64,000 bases of DNA from Vicugna pacos (GCF_048564905.1 NC_132999.1:59769701-59833700); one strand, 5' to 3'; positions 51,411 through 63,447 are shown, numbered from the stretch's first letter. Made by a program: numbers and translations. The notes: a model not told the origin generated them from the sequence alone.

Positions 51411-54024
51411 CCTGTTTTACACTGTATTCTGATGGTGGGGAGGCAGAGTTAGCATATGCCTGAGGCAGAACTGTCCGTGTATACTGTTGTCCGTCCCCCA
51501 TAAATGCAAACTGCTTCTGATCGCCCTTCCCAATAGAAATGGAAAAAGAATGCATTTGCCAGATCGGTGGCTGTAGACCACGTCGCCGAGGCCATGTCGA
51601 ACTGCCCTCGCAGAGACACGACACGCAGCACAGCAGCTGCCATCAAGGCCACTGCTTGGTTGCATTTATGGAAGCCCGGTGTCATCTTCTAGAATTCATC
51701 TGTTGTTTTGGGGGGTTTTGTTTTTGCAGGGGCCAAACTATTGAATAAAGTTAAGAGGAGGACTACCACCCAGACATCTTAGGTCTGTAAAGACGACCCT
51801 CATCTCTGCCATTCCCCTGGGGTGTGATGTTAGGTTGCTTGTTCTGTTTTATTTTTCTCTTGGCCAGGATGGGGGGGCTCTTTCGGAGGCTTTCATCTGG
51901 TCTTGGCCACTACAGTAGCTTTCAGCCTTCAGGCCATGGAACAGATGGAAATCTGTCAACTATGTGTGTCCATTTGAAATATACATTCAGGAAGCTGGAA
52001 ACTAGTGGGTTCAGGGACGCAGTGGCTCCACCAAGGCCAAAGCTCGAACTAGGATTCTGTTTATTTCCTGGCTCCCATCTGCCCTTATTCTAACAGGAGA
52101 TCATGATGTTGCCTCAGATCCCTGTGTGTCAATGTCATCTTAGAAATATCTGGTGAGTCCCTTTTTCCCCAAGCACACAGCTGTCAGTCCCTTTGCAGAA
52201 GGACTAGGGTAGTTGTTCACATGTACACGTGCTATGTGTTGCAGGCTCCTTCTCAGGAGTCCAGCCTCTCCTTCACAGAATGGGTTCCAGGTCTGAGCAA
52301 GGGATCATGGCCTTCTATTGCAGCAGCTGCTTCAGCCTTCTGGTTGTCCGTCCTTGAATTCTTTCGGCTGTATGGAAATTACATAACCCTCTTTTTAGCT
52401 GCCACCTATCTTGCCCCTGGGACACCATGTCATGTTCTTAACCATCTTCCTAGCTCCCCACAGGCCAGGCTCCCTGCTTGCCATTCTGACCCTGATGCTC
52501 ATCACAGTCATTTTACCCTCTCTACTTACTTATGATGTTCAAGTTTCATCTCTATTATTTCAGGATTCAAACATCCCCCTTGCTATCAGGGAGCCCAGTT
52601 TCATTACAGCATCCCCTACTCTCAGCCTTGGCTTATAGAGGACAGCCACCATTGGGGCTTTTCGCTGTGGCACCAGCCCTCTCACCAGTTCATCCCTTAT
52701 CATTCTGGTACATGGACTGTCCTCTGGGCCTTTCCGCAGAACACAATTAGCAGGTGGACTTTCTGGCTTCATGTCATAGATCTACTCCAGCTTGCTCACT
52801 TCTCTGAGCCTTTTGACACTTTTCCTTCATCATCTGCCACAGCAGTTCTGGTATTTCCAGTCCACTTAGTGTGAGCCTTTGCTTTTTCCAAGAGCCATCT
52901 TAACATCGGGTTAGCAGCATCTCCTGGGGTCCTTTGCCAGGCTGTTAGATCCTGTATCGTGGGAGTGTTCCCACATTGATGAAGTCTCCCCATCCATCTC
53001 CATATTCCATTGCCCCCCATCCTAGCACTTCCTGATCTAACCCATAGATACTCTCCTGATTTCTGCCAGTACCTGTTGGCTGGATCCCGCAGGCGCTTTG
53101 ACATACGGTCCCTTTCTTCCCTTAGCATCGCTGGATTATATTTGTAATTCGACTCTAGTTATGAAGGTTTAGCGGCCAGAATGGGAGGTAGAGGTACTTA
53201 TTGCTTTGCAAAGTCAGAGGTCTCTGTATCATCTCAAGCAAGCAGGGAGTGCCTGCCTTTGACAAAGATGATCAGGCAGGTTCTGCATCCTAGAGGGTTT
53301 AGAATTTACACATGTCATATATCAGCTTCCTACTCTTTGCAATCAGGACTCTGACCTTGGAGCGGCAGACTTGCCAGAGTTGAGAATTCAGTCTTCTCTG
53401 TGCCTCCCCTTATAATTAAGTGAGACTGATCCTTAGCTTTTGCTGTCCCCGAGCTGCAGGAGATGAGAGTCTCTTGATACATGCTGCCAAGGAGGCTCTC
53501 TGGATTTCACACTTCACTTAAATTTGTGATTGATCACCCTCAGCCTTTCATAGACTTTTTCCAAAGCATTGGTGGCACCTCTAGCAGCAGTTATCTGACT
53601 CCATACTCATAATTATTACTTCCTCCAAACCTCTCAAATTCCTGAGGTATTGCCCCTTCCACAGATTCTCCATCCCGGTTCCCCACCGGTGACAATTTCA
53701 GCAACCACATTGCTGCAGCTGACAGGCACCATCAGTCCCCCACCTACCACCAGAGATGGGGTTCTCATTACCAGCTGGCCGGCAAGTAATGCAACTCAAA
53801 ACTCCTACTTTAGAGCCTGCTTCCTATGACCTCTTCCAACACTGCCTTCAGCCAGGTCTCAGAGGTAGGGATTTCTGTCAAGGAGAACAGAACTGGGCAC
53901 AGAGAGCAGTCGAGCTGTGATGCAGTGACGCAGAGGCCCCAGCCAGTGCTGCAGGGAGCCCTGGTGCCCACACGGCCCTTCAGAGTTGTCTCAGATCAAA
54001 GACTCTCCTTCAAGCTTACAAGAA

Positions 54025-54125
54025 AAGCACCATCATTATCGCCTATTTATAGATGTTGAAACTGAGCTCAGAGAGGTGAGTACCTTGCCCAAGATCACAC
54101 AGCTTTCAGTGCAGGGCTGGAATTT
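54025..54125 (-). mobile_element. MIR SINE fragment, antisense
   Basis: TTTATAGATGTTGAAACTGA, GCTCAGAGAGGTGAGTACC and CCCAAGATCACACAGC are antisense MIR words. Confidence 0.85.
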
Positions 54126-55685
54126 CTACTCAGAAAAATCTCAGTTTAACAGCTCCTTCCAGCACGTTCCCCACCATCTCCTAGGGCCTTGGATTGCTCT
54201 ATTGGGTCGTCCACATCTCATCAGCAGAAGAGAAGAGAGAGAAATGAATTGTATGGGAGGTTCACAGGCCAGGTCTAGGGGTGGCATCACCACTGCTACC
54301 CATATTCGAGTGGCCAGAACTCGGTCACGTGGCCCAGCCCCCCCACCCCCTCCCCAATCACACAGGAGGCTGGGGAATGTGGTCTAGCTGTGTGCTGGGA
54401 GCAACGAAGAAATTGTTTAGGACCATTTCGGCCACAGTGAGGAAGCTGGGTCCCTGCTCTCAATAGGGAGCCTTGCTGAGGGCCTGCAGCAGACAGAGCA
54501 GAGCCAGTTTCCTTTATTTGCTGTTTGTTCTCGGGGTGGGAGGCTGAGGGGTGCCCACAAATGAAGTCCAGGAGTTCTCTTGAATGGCAGCAATGGGGAG
54601 TGAGCTGGGTGGTTTCTGAGAGTTCTGGTCCATCCGGCCCTGCCCCCGGGCATCTAAGGAGCAGCTGCCTCAGAGGAAACCATGTCTGGAATCCAGGTGT
54701 GCAGGTGTACAGAGAGACCTACAAGGTGGAGGTCCCTCCAGCACAAAGTGAGAAGTGAGGCCAAGGGGGTGGGTCAGTGTGATTCACCTGCACCTAGGTG
54801 AGCCACGGAGCCCTCAAACAGCTCAGGAAAGGCAGACGCTCACTGGTATCAGCCTGCCATATTGCAAGGGGTTCCTCAACCCCTCACCCCACTGTGGGCT
54901 GCATTCAGGTTGGGGACGGAGTCTTGGAGAGCAAGCCAGCCCATGCTCCCCTGGTGGTCTGGAGTTTTCCATGTGCTGAAGTGGGGACAAGGTACTAATC
55001 TTCTTCCAGCCAGAGCCTCCAGGGTCCCATGAAGGGATAAGACGCTTTTGGTTAAAGACTATGAAAAGTCCTGCAGACAAGACACTGGTTTCTCTGAGTT
55101 TAACTAGCATTTCCCAGCCTCATTTCAAGTTTCCAAAATTGGAAAATATTGTTAGAGTTAAAAGAAAAAACCAAGCTATGAGTCTAAATGCTAACCCAAA
55201 TACTTGCACGCTATGGCCCCTTTGCCAATGTGAGCCTCCAGGAAATGGAGATGCTGTTGAGAAACTTCCTGGCACAGGGGACAAGTTGATGAATTACACA
55301 GGATGTCTGTGTCTGCTGCTTAGCTGCTGGTTAGAAAATGTAGCTCCTCTGCCTCCACCCCAAGGCTCCACACCTCCCAGGGAAGGCCCGCAGCTCACAC
55401 CCACGTGATGTCATTAAGGACTTTGCAACCTGCTCCCTTTCCTGGATCAGGAGGTTCAACCTGGCCATTTTTGCTGACAGCGAGAACCACCCAGAGCTCA
55501 GGGTCAAAACTGGAGCGTCTCTTGTCCCTCATTATCCAGAAGCCAGAAGCACAGCTGTCACTCGGCCCCCAGCCCCAAGCCCTGTTAACCTGTTCCCATT
55601 TCTGGTCTCTCACCCACCACCAATGGTGCGTGCAGGAAGCTTGGTTTCCATGGGTGATCTGGCTCCGCGCCCTGAAGATGGCCTG
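54126..55685. other. Unique sequence, no gene recognised
   Basis: Frames of up to about 115 codons on both strands. No domain, exon or clear repeat. Confidence 0.45.
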
Positions 55686-55689
55686 CTGA

Positions 55690-55790
55690 CAGTTTGATTA
55701 CCGGCGACCTTCGGAGCCGGCTTGGTTAGAATTATGATTTATAATCAAATTACAGAGAATTCTACTGCAGGAAGCCTGGAGGGCAGCAGC
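55690..55790. promoter_or_regulatory. Weak candidate conserved non-coding element
   Basis: AGTTTGATTACCGGCGACC, GGTTAGAATTATGATTTATAATC and CAAATTACAGAGAATTC form a small AT-rich, non-repetitive island with an inverted ATTAT/ATAAT pair. Composition only. Confidence 0.25.
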
Positions 55791-55869
55791 AGCCACCCTC
55801 CTCCAAGACCGTCCCCAGCCCATCCCTAGCTGGCTTCCCCAGCGGGGAGAGGGGAAAATTGAGGGAATT

Positions 55870-56085
55870 GAAAGAGTCCAGGCTGCCTAGGCTTAAATCT
55901 GAGCTCTGGCTCTTACTGGCTGTGTGATCTTGGACAAAGGCCCTAACTCCTCTGGGCTCAGCTTACCCATCTATGAAATGGGAAGAATAACAGTAGTACT
56001 GCTTTTAGAGGCTTGTGTGGGGATTAAATGAAATAGTACATATGCAAGGCTTGGCACAGTGACTGGCGCAGAGCAAAGTGGCACT
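55870..56085 (+). mobile_element. MIR SINE, sense, nearly complete
   Basis: TTAAATCTGAGCTCTGGCTC, CTGGCTGTGTGATCTTGGAC, CCCATCTATGAAATGGGAAG and GATTAAATGAAATAGTACAT give the complete sense MIR order. Confidence 0.93.
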
Positions 56086-56825
56086 GACTTACCCAATCAA
56101 TGGGAGTCATTACTATTAGTAAGAGAAGCAGAGTTCAGCTGCCCCTGGGCCAGAGTTCCCCAGGGCTCAGGCCTGCTCCCCCTTGTTCTTCTGCAGGTCA
56201 TTATTTATGGGCCCCTGGGTGGTAGTTGGGGGGGACATAAAAGGTGGGCTATTCATCAAGCATGGAACCCATTCTGAGTGGTCAGTACCAGGCCAAACTG
56301 CTTGTAAAGTCTTTTCAATATCAGCCCTATCCTGACCCTGGGGGACAATGAGGTTTGCAAACCCTGCAGGTAGTCCAGCCGCCTATGGGGGAGGTCTCTC
56401 CACCCTGCACAGAGCGGGACTTGTGCCCCTCATCCTGGGCAGGTCTGGAGTTCAAGCTTCTGTCCGGGGTTAACATGGAACACACCTGGGCAGGTGCTGA
56501 AACGGACAGGAGCACCATGACCCCAATACTTCCTAGACAGGGATAAAAAGTCTTCTTGAGGAAGGGCAGTGGCAGCCCCAGGAGCTGAACAGGAAGGTGA
56601 TCTCACCTGGCCCTGAGAGCACCCTCATGAATGGAACCCAGTTAGGGACCTTAGGGGCGCCCCATCTGGGAATAGGCTGGGGTAGCGGAGGAGGCAGAGA
56701 ACACGAGAGGGGGAGGTGCAGTGCATCGGGGCAGCTGCTGGTGCATCTTATGGCAGCCAAGGTGCTGCCTGGAGCAGCCCAAGCTGTCTGCTGGGAAGGC
56801 AGGTGGGGTGGGGGTGCCAGGCACT
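56086..56825. other. Unique sequence, no gene recognised
   Basis: GC-rich with overlapping frames. No element was recognised. Confidence 0.45.
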
Positions 56826-56886
56826 CACAGAAACACACAGATACACACACACACACACAGAAACACACACACACACACACACAAAC
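56826..56886. repeat. Interrupted (CA)n microsatellite
   Basis: Three CA runs separated by AGAAA or AGATA interruptions over about 60 bp. It gives a Cys/Val-rich frame on the minus strand that is not a gene. Confidence 0.95.
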
Positions 56887-56889
56887 AGG

Positions 56890-57780
56890 CGAGGCACTGA
56901 TTGGCCAACGATATGTTAAAAAGGTAATCAAGTCATTTTGGATTGGTATGAGGATTAATTGAAATAACACTGGTCAGTTGCAGCTCAGTAAATAATATTT
57001 ACTATTAAACATTAACTAAAGGGCCTTATCACACTCTACCTACTTACAGTCTTTTCCCAGATCCAAAAAGTGTGCTGTTCATTATCTAACACCCAAATCT
57101 GTCCTCTTTAAATTTTATACGGAACCAGGTAGTTTCTATATGTAGAAATAAAGTAATACACACATTCATCACAAATGTCGCTTTCCCTTGGAAGTATCAT
57201 TTCTGGACTATGAGTTCAATGGTGAAAGGCTGGCTTTGCAGTCCTTTTAAATCTCCAACTTGACCCTGGTACACCCAACAGCTGTTGCAGCCTCCTCGCC
57301 AGCCCCAGGCCTGCCCTCACAGGCAGCCAGTGACCTCCATTCCTGCTGCACGATTCCTGCTTCCCGAAGGATGAGACCTCTGGCTCTGGCCCCAAATTTT
57401 ATGCTGAGCCCAACCTCATCTCATCAAATCAAATTAACAACCTCGTTATGAACATTCCTTTGGGTCAGGCTATTATTTCCCTCTCTACCATCCTGTTCCT
57501 AGCCTTCCTCCTGATCCCGGAGAAGGTGTTCTTCCTCCTTCCACCGCTCTCCTCGCCTGTTTCCTTTGCTAGCTCTTCATTTGTCACCAATCCTCCCCCA
57601 TTAACTGGAGGCTTCCCACCAAGGCTGACCCTGTGGTCCTCCACACACACTCTTCTTTTTTATCTTTCAGTGAGTCAGACATCCCCATGGCTTTTTAAGC
57701 TTTGCAAAAAATATTTTACAACCCTACATTTTAAAGATATCAGGAAATAAATAATTCCAAAGAGTGGAAGTGACTTAACC
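56890..57780. other. Unclassified sequence, no gene recognised
   Basis: AT-rich at 56930-57140, pyrimidine-rich at 57460-57660. A weak antisense MIR-like end (GTGACTTAACCAAAGGCACG) lies at about 57768-57787. A 100-codon + strand frame at 57448-57750 has no domain. Confidence 0.4.
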
Positions 57781-57784
57781 AAAG

Positions 57785-58350
57785 GCACGGCAAAGTGTAC
57801 AACAATTCCACTCCTAGGTATAGACCCAAAAGAGAACAGGGACTTAAAGAGATACTTGGATAGTCACAGCTGCATTATTGACAATAGCTGAAAGGGAGAA
57901 ACAATCCAGACAAACAGATAAACAAAATGTGGTATCATCATACAATGGAATATTATTCGGCCATGAAAAAGAATGATGATCTGATACCTGCTACACAATG
58001 AATAAACCTTGAAAACATGAAGGCAAGTGAAATAAGCCAGACACCTAGACACAAAATAACAGATATAGTGCTATTCCACTTATCTGAAGTATCTAGACTA
58101 GGCAAATCCATAGAGACAAAGTAGAATAGAGGACACCAGGGTCTGGGGAAAGAACGAATGAGTAGTTACGGCTTAATGGGTACAGAGTTTCTTTTGGGGG
58201 GATGAAAAATTTCTGGAAATGAACAGTGATGATGGTTGAACAACAATAGGAATGCACTTAATGCTACTAAATTGTCCCCTTAAGAATGATTACAATGCTA
58301 AATTTTATGTTATGTATATTTTACCATAATAAAGTTAACAAATATATATA
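57785..58350 (+). mobile_element. L1MB-type LINE 3' region, sense
   Basis: ACTCCTAGGTATAGACCCAA, CAATGGAATATTATTCGGCC, AATGGGTACAGAGTTTCTTT, GATGATGGTTGAACAAC and TTACCATAATAAAGTTAAC run in the order of L1 ORF2 end and 3' UTR. About 565 bp, decayed. Confidence 0.92.
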
Positions 58351-58775
58351 GACAACCTGGATGCAATTACTGCTCTGCCATTAATTAGACCGCAGGTCAT
58401 CTGCTTCCCTGTCTGAAGTGCATAAGAACTGCCAGTCACTGGCTATCGATTCCTGTATCCTCATGTCCAGACCTCAGCAGCCACATTGCCCTTGAATCAC
58501 CAGTAACTCCCAGGTTCAGCTCAAAGGGTATTATGTTTAATCCTCGTTACTCTTGGAACTCAAGTTCCCTTCTGCTCTTTCAGTAGGTTCATGTCACCAT
58601 TCTTTTAAATACCTGTCCTATTGGCCCCTTTCCTCTCATTGTTGCCTCCCCCTACCCCAGCTCACATAACTTCTGCTACAGCCACCCAGCTGTTTCTCCA
58701 TCCCCGTCTACCCCTGCTGTGGGCACCAAGGTCGGCCCAATCAGCAAATCTCAGAGTTGGATAGAATCTTTTCTT
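58351..58775. other. Unclassified sequence, no gene recognised
   Basis: Pyrimidine-rich in the middle. The words GCTATCGATTCCTGTATCC and CCTCATGTCCAGACC belong to no family I can name. Confidence 0.4.
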
Positions 58776-59227
58776 TGTTATCCTAAAACAATAAAATAAC
58801 CAGTAAGTTTATCAGCAAAAATGGGTTTATTCAGGAGAGCAAAGAATTGCAATTTGGGGCAAGCAGCTGTGATGAAGCACATGCAAATCCAGTTAAGCAG
58901 TGCAGAGGAAAATCTTATAGAGGAGAAGGGGAAATTGGAAAGAGTTGTCATAAACAAAAAAAATCCATTGGTGGTAACTGGGCGTTTGAAGTATAGCACC
59001 TTTTCATTGGTTGAGTTGTGGCAGTCTCTCATTGGCTAGCCGTTGCCAGGCAAGGGGAAATTTTTTTCTTCCTTCTGCTGGTAGTAGTAGAGTCACTTCT
59101 TGCTGAAGGTGCAAAGTGCTTCTCTTCCTTTTGGGATCTGTATTTACATTGAATGCTACCTGCGTGAGCGCTCCCCCTGCTGGCCTCCTGACTGCATTTT
59201 AGTGAGACTTCCCTTCATTAATTTTCA
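58776..59227 (-). mobile_element. 3' LTR of the ERV1 fossil
   Basis: Begins (minus strand) with TGAAAATTAATGAAGG directly after the polypurine tract. It contains CCAATGAGAG and CCAATGAAAAG words upstream of a TATA-like CTATAAGATT, then a CCTGAATAAACCC polyadenylation signal, and ends near GGATAACA. The U3-R order is normal for the family. The boundary at the left is approximate. Confidence 0.75.
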
Positions 59228-62200
59228 TATTTCCCCCTTTTGATCAAGATATTTCTCCAAAAGCATTGATGATCAAGAGCCGGAGTTTTTGTTTTGTTTT
59301 GTTACCAGAAGTCAGTGGTCTTTGTCCCTTGATGACAGGAAAGAACTTTCCTAGGTGTTAAGTCACACACTGGAGGGAAGGTGGGATTAAAAACCTACTA
59401 TGGTCATGTCTGAGTAACAAGGAGGGGTAGGAAGGAGATCTCTCAGGCATTTCCCATCTAAAGTCTGTATCTTAGACTAGTGAATACAACAAGGGCACAC
59501 TCAAAACTGAAGGAATTAAACAGTATTGTTATCACAAAAAACTGTTTAGAACCAAATTTTGTATTAATATTTGCAAATTCAGAGACTGTGAATTTGGAAA
59601 GAAATCCAGAGTTAGATTATAGTCTAAATGAAATAGAAAGACTTCTATAAATTCTAAACACTCTGACAGGCCTAGTCTAGACATCTTGGGAAACTATCTC
59701 ATCTGATATTTATTTGCTTCAATTCTTGGAATCCTTAACCTTCAAGTCACCAGATGGTGTACAGGTCCAGTCAGGGTTTTCTTTAGATGTGTCACATGAA
59801 TCCGAGCATCTATTCCCCATAGTTTGGTGGCACAAGAGTAGGTTAGTAGTATCTGATGGGGCCATCCCTGCAAGCTTAAAGAGATCCCTTCTGGAGATGT
59901 CATTTCCAATAGGTGAATTCTCCAGTTTGCAAGGTTTGATGCTTAAGGTCCTTCTCTCTTGAGAGCACACTCTGAAAAGATTGCTTCATCAGAGCATGGT
60001 TATTTTTAATAGAAGAAACTAAGCCTTTACAATATTAAAATATATCTCCTTTTATCCACTGCAGATCAAAAGCAGCAGGGGGCCAGGAGCATTGAGTGTC
60101 CTGTGACTATCTCAAAAGGTGAGTTTATGAGTTCCAAAGGGGGTGGATCTGAGACTGCGAAGGAATGACAGCAACACTTTGGGCCAGGGTATTTGAAGGA
60201 TCTCTGCAATTTTGCCAATTGGGTCTTAACAGTGTCATTACTATGCTTGGCTAACTCTGAATATTGAGAATAGTAAGCACAATGAAAATGTCAAACCGAC
60301 CAAACAGCACAGACTTGCCAAAGCACCTGACCAGTAAAATGGGTTCCTTCATCAGTATAAAGTTCAAGAGAGTTTTCCCAGGCAGGGATAATCTTTCTAA
60401 CAAAATTGTAGCCACAGAAGCAGCAGTGGCCTGTCTGCAAGGGGAGGCTTCAGTCCAGTGAGAAAACATATAGACCATGACTAAAGTATATTTATATCCA
60501 TGAGATGGGGGCAGCTATATGACATCCATCTGCCAAACCTCGAATGGCCCATTAAGCAATTCTAAATGTCTGGGAGGAGTACAAATAGGTTTTCCTGGAT
60601 TATATTTTGGACAGGTGGGAAAAGAAGGTAGGCAATCTTTGCAGCCTTATTAATGTTTCCCCATCAATACTGCCATCATTTGCATCATTTCATGAATACC
60701 ATCATTTTGTCAGTGTCAGGCAGTCATGAGGGGTTTCATGAGTGAAGGAGGGGAGAAGAGCAGCAGGGTGGAGGTTAGTAAATGTGGAATAGTTATGGCA
60801 AGAGCAGTTAGCAAAAGGCTTTCATAAGAGGTGTAGCAACTGAAAAGCATTGCGTGGATGAGAATTTAGGAGGGCTTCCACTGCGTGGGAGACTCGGATG
60901 GTTAAAGGGGATCCCATGGTTATCTATTAGGTGGCCTTAATCAGAAGGGCGGTGGCAGGGATGGCTCTGTGCCACAGGGCCCAGCTGTTGGCTACAATAC
61001 CTACGGGTCCATGATGGTCCCCAGGTTTTGGGGTGACTACTACAAGGGCATTCCCTTCCTTCTCACATACAAAGAGGGAAAAGGGAAGCTGGTAATTAGG
61101 CTGTCCAAGGGCAGGTGGTCTCATGAAGTTTTTCTTTAAATCTTCATAGACTGTATCATCTTCATCTCCCCCGTTAATTGGGTCAAGTTTGCTAGGTCTT
61201 AATGAGGCATATGGGGGTGACAATAAGAGTAAAATTTGGAATCTAATTTCAATAGTAGCCAGATAGCCCAAGAAGAACTTTGTGATTGGCTCTTAGTTTT
61301 AGATTTTGGGACATTCAGGATGCCATTACATCTATCAAACTCCAAATGTCATCCCTGTTCTGACACCAGGCATTCTAAATATTGAACCTGAGTTTGAGCA
61401 CATTGCAATTTTTCTTTGGAGAACTTATGTCCCTTTAAGAGCGAAAGTTTTAGAAGATGGATGCTGTCTTCCTGTGAGGAAGTTTGAGAAGGAGAGCATG
61501 GGAGCAAGTCATCTATATATTGTAATAAAGTAGACCCTGCAGAAAACTTCATATCATCCAAACTAGCTTTTAAGATTTGTGAAAAGTAAGGACTTTCTGT
61601 GAAATCCTGGGGCATGACTGTCCAGTTGTACTGCTGTCCTTCCCAGGTAAAGGCAAAAAGATATTGGCTAGTCTTATCATCTGGAATACTGAAAAATGCA
61701 CTGCGTAGATCAACCAGAGTGAAAATTCTGCTTTCGGGGGAACAGATGTCAGTAGCGTGTGGAGGTTAGGAACAACAGGGTGTCGAGGGGTATCAATGTT
61801 GTTTATTGCTCAGAGGTCCTGGACAAACCTCCATCCTCAGCCCTTGGGTTTTCTCACAGGTAAAATAGGGGTATTACAGGGACTAGGGCAAGGCTTACTG
61901 TGGCCCTGAGCCTTGAAATCTTCTATTATGGGCTTTATACCTTGAAGGACTTCTTTACTTATACGGAATTGATTAATTCTGGCGAGAAGTTTGGAGGGTC
62001 TATTTGAATCTTGATGGGAGGTGCACTGTGGATTTTGCCAATGTCAGTTGGAGATTTTGCCCATAAGGAGGGCAGCTGATTCCATACTGACAAATAATGA
62101 GTGTTTCTAGAATCAGCTCCAGTAATGTTGGAAACAGAACAAATGAAAGATGTTGAAGGATTATTTAATTTACTTGGTTGGCTATTTTGATGGTTATTGT

Positions 62201-62382
62201 CAAAACCTACAATTACTTTTCCCCCTTTGGGAGAAAGAAATTCGGACATGATACTCTTCCAAGAAGTCTTGGCCCAATAAATGAATAGAGGTGGAGGACC
62301 TAAGGAGAAAAGGTGTGTATCTCTCAAAGGATCTAAACGAAAGGGAAAATGTTCAAGACATAACAAGACTATCTCAACTCAT
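58776..62382 (-). mobile_element. Class I (ERV1, gammaretrovirus-like) endogenous retrovirus fossil, antisense
   Basis: A minus-strand fossil of about 3.6 kb. Recognisable parts, in its own 5' to 3' order: the end of the protease/start of RT near 62000, RT with its YIDD active-site region near 61510, the connection/RNase H region at about 60950-61250, integrase at about 59720-60700, a polypurine tract near 59230-59241, and a 3' LTR. No 5' LTR, gag or clear env part is recognised. It is broken, with well over five breaks. It abuts an old LTR at 62383. Age probably tens of millions of years (inference). Confidence 0.88.
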
Positions 62383-63223
62383 TGATTATTAGTCAGTAAT
62401 GGCTGCATAACAAACAATCTCAAAGTCTCAGTGGCTTGCAACTTCTAAATTCATATTCTTTCTCACGGGTTTTTTGAGTCAGCTGAGGCTGTGCTGAGTT
62501 TGGTCATGATCAGCAGGTCTTAGATCCAGGCCATGGTTTGGGTTCAGGTTGGCTTGTGTATTTTCCTCATTCTCCATGGACCAGCAGCTTCCAGGTCTGT
62601 CTCTCTTACAGAGAATCACATAGAAGAATAAGCCGACCCCACCAAGCGCACTAAAAATACACTAAGAGGCACACTGCTAACATATCATTGGCCAAGGCCA
62701 ATCACATGGTGAGGCCACTCTCAGTAAGGTGGCGTATGAGTCTGCTTGGGCTGCCATAACAAAACACCACAGACTGGATGACTTAAACAGCAGAAACATT
62801 CTGGAGGCTGGAAGTCCAAGATCAAGGTGCTGGCAGGCTTGGTTTCTGATGATTCTGCTCTTCCTGGCTTGCAGGTGGCCACCTTCTCACTGGGTCCTCA
62901 CGTGGCCTTTCCTCTGTGTGCTCACCCCTGATGTCTCTTCCTCTTCTTGTAAGGACACCAGTCCTATTGGATTAGGGCCCCACCCTTCTGACCTCATTTA
63001 ACCTTAATCATCTCCTTAAAGGCCCTCTCTCCAAGCCCAGTCACATGGGAGGTTAGGGCTTCAACATATGGATTCGGACAGACACAATTCAGTCCATAAC
63101 AAGTGGGAAATATACTCCCCTTATTCTAGAAGGAGTTCCTGCCGCATCACATGGCCAACAATGTAGGGGCCTAATTCTATACCAGGGAATGAAGAAATGG
63201 CAGCAGTAATCCAGTCTACCCCA
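62383..63223 (-). mobile_element. Old MaLR/MLT1-group LTR, antisense, split by another LTR
   Basis: A fossil LTR in two parts, 62383-62732 and 63107-63223. Left words: AGTAATGGCTGCATAACAAA and CTCAGTGGCTTGCAACTTC. Words before the split: CATTGGCCAAGGCCAATCAC. The right part ends near CAGTCTACC. It is the same type as 34813-35240. Subfamily not resolved. Confidence 0.6.
62733..63101 (-). mobile_element. MLT1A-type solo LTR (ERVL-MaLR), antisense, nested
   Basis: A fossil LTR of about 370 bp. Antisense words in order: AGTCTGCTTGGGCTGCCATA, AGGCTGGAAGTCCAAGATCA, TCCTCACGTGGCCTTTCCTC, TATTGGATTAGGGCCCCACC and ACACAATTCAGTCCATAACA. Flanking GGTGG and AGTGG is a probable 5-bp target-site duplication. 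It splits the older LTR at 62383-63223. Confidence 0.92.
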
Positions 63224-63234
63224 AATTATTACAA

Positions 63235-63335
63235 GGGTTAAATGTGTTCATTCATGTAAAGTGTTTAAGACAATATTTGGCATTTAATAAACTCTAAATA
63301 AGTTTGGCTATTTGTTACTTTGTGGCACAGCTAAA
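63235..63335 (+). mobile_element. MIR SINE 3' fragment, sense
   Basis: TGTTCATTCATGTAAAGTGT, CAATATTTGGCATTTAATAA and ACTCTAAATAAG resemble the sense MIR 3' end. Confidence 0.6.
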
Positions 63336-63344
63336 ATACCTACC

Positions 63345-63447
63345 ATGGTTTCAGAGTGTACACGTATGTCAGGCTTGTCAAAGAGTGTATTCAACATGCA
63401 TGCAATTCACTGTATGTCAATTATGCCTCAATAAAGCTCTTTTATAA
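63345..63447 (+). mobile_element. L1 3' end fragment, sense
   Basis: GCAATTCACTGTATGTCAAT and TATGCCTCAATAAAGCTCTT are words of the extreme 3' end of old L1. Confidence 0.8.

Larger units (their letters stand above)
49540..53870 (-). mobile_element. ERVL-class endogenous retrovirus internal fragment (fossil), antisense
   Basis: A minus-strand ERVL-type fossil of about 4.3 kb. Gag-like remains lie at about 52550-53150. Reverse transcriptase-like remains lie at about 50750-51690, with a fingers-region motif near 51530 and a polymerase active-site region near 50950. Further pol-derived DNA runs down to about 49540. No LTR of its own is certain at either end. It is heavily broken (many breaks). 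It hosts a MER20 transposon and, in that, a camelid SINE. Placental-mammal age is inferred from the family. Confidence 0.8.

Noticed and set aside
52796-53128. 110-codon gag-like frame, minus strand
   Set aside because: Part of the broken ERVL fossil. No sign of a domesticated host gene.
57448-57750. 100-codon hydrophobic/Ser-rich frame, + strand
   Set aside because: Pyrimidine-rich sequence naturally encodes Leu/Ser/Pro/Phe. No signal-peptide-plus-domain structure was seen.
61349-61615. Clear reverse transcriptase-like frame, minus strand
   Set aside because: Part of the ERV1 fossil, not a host gene. Described only as that element's pol region.
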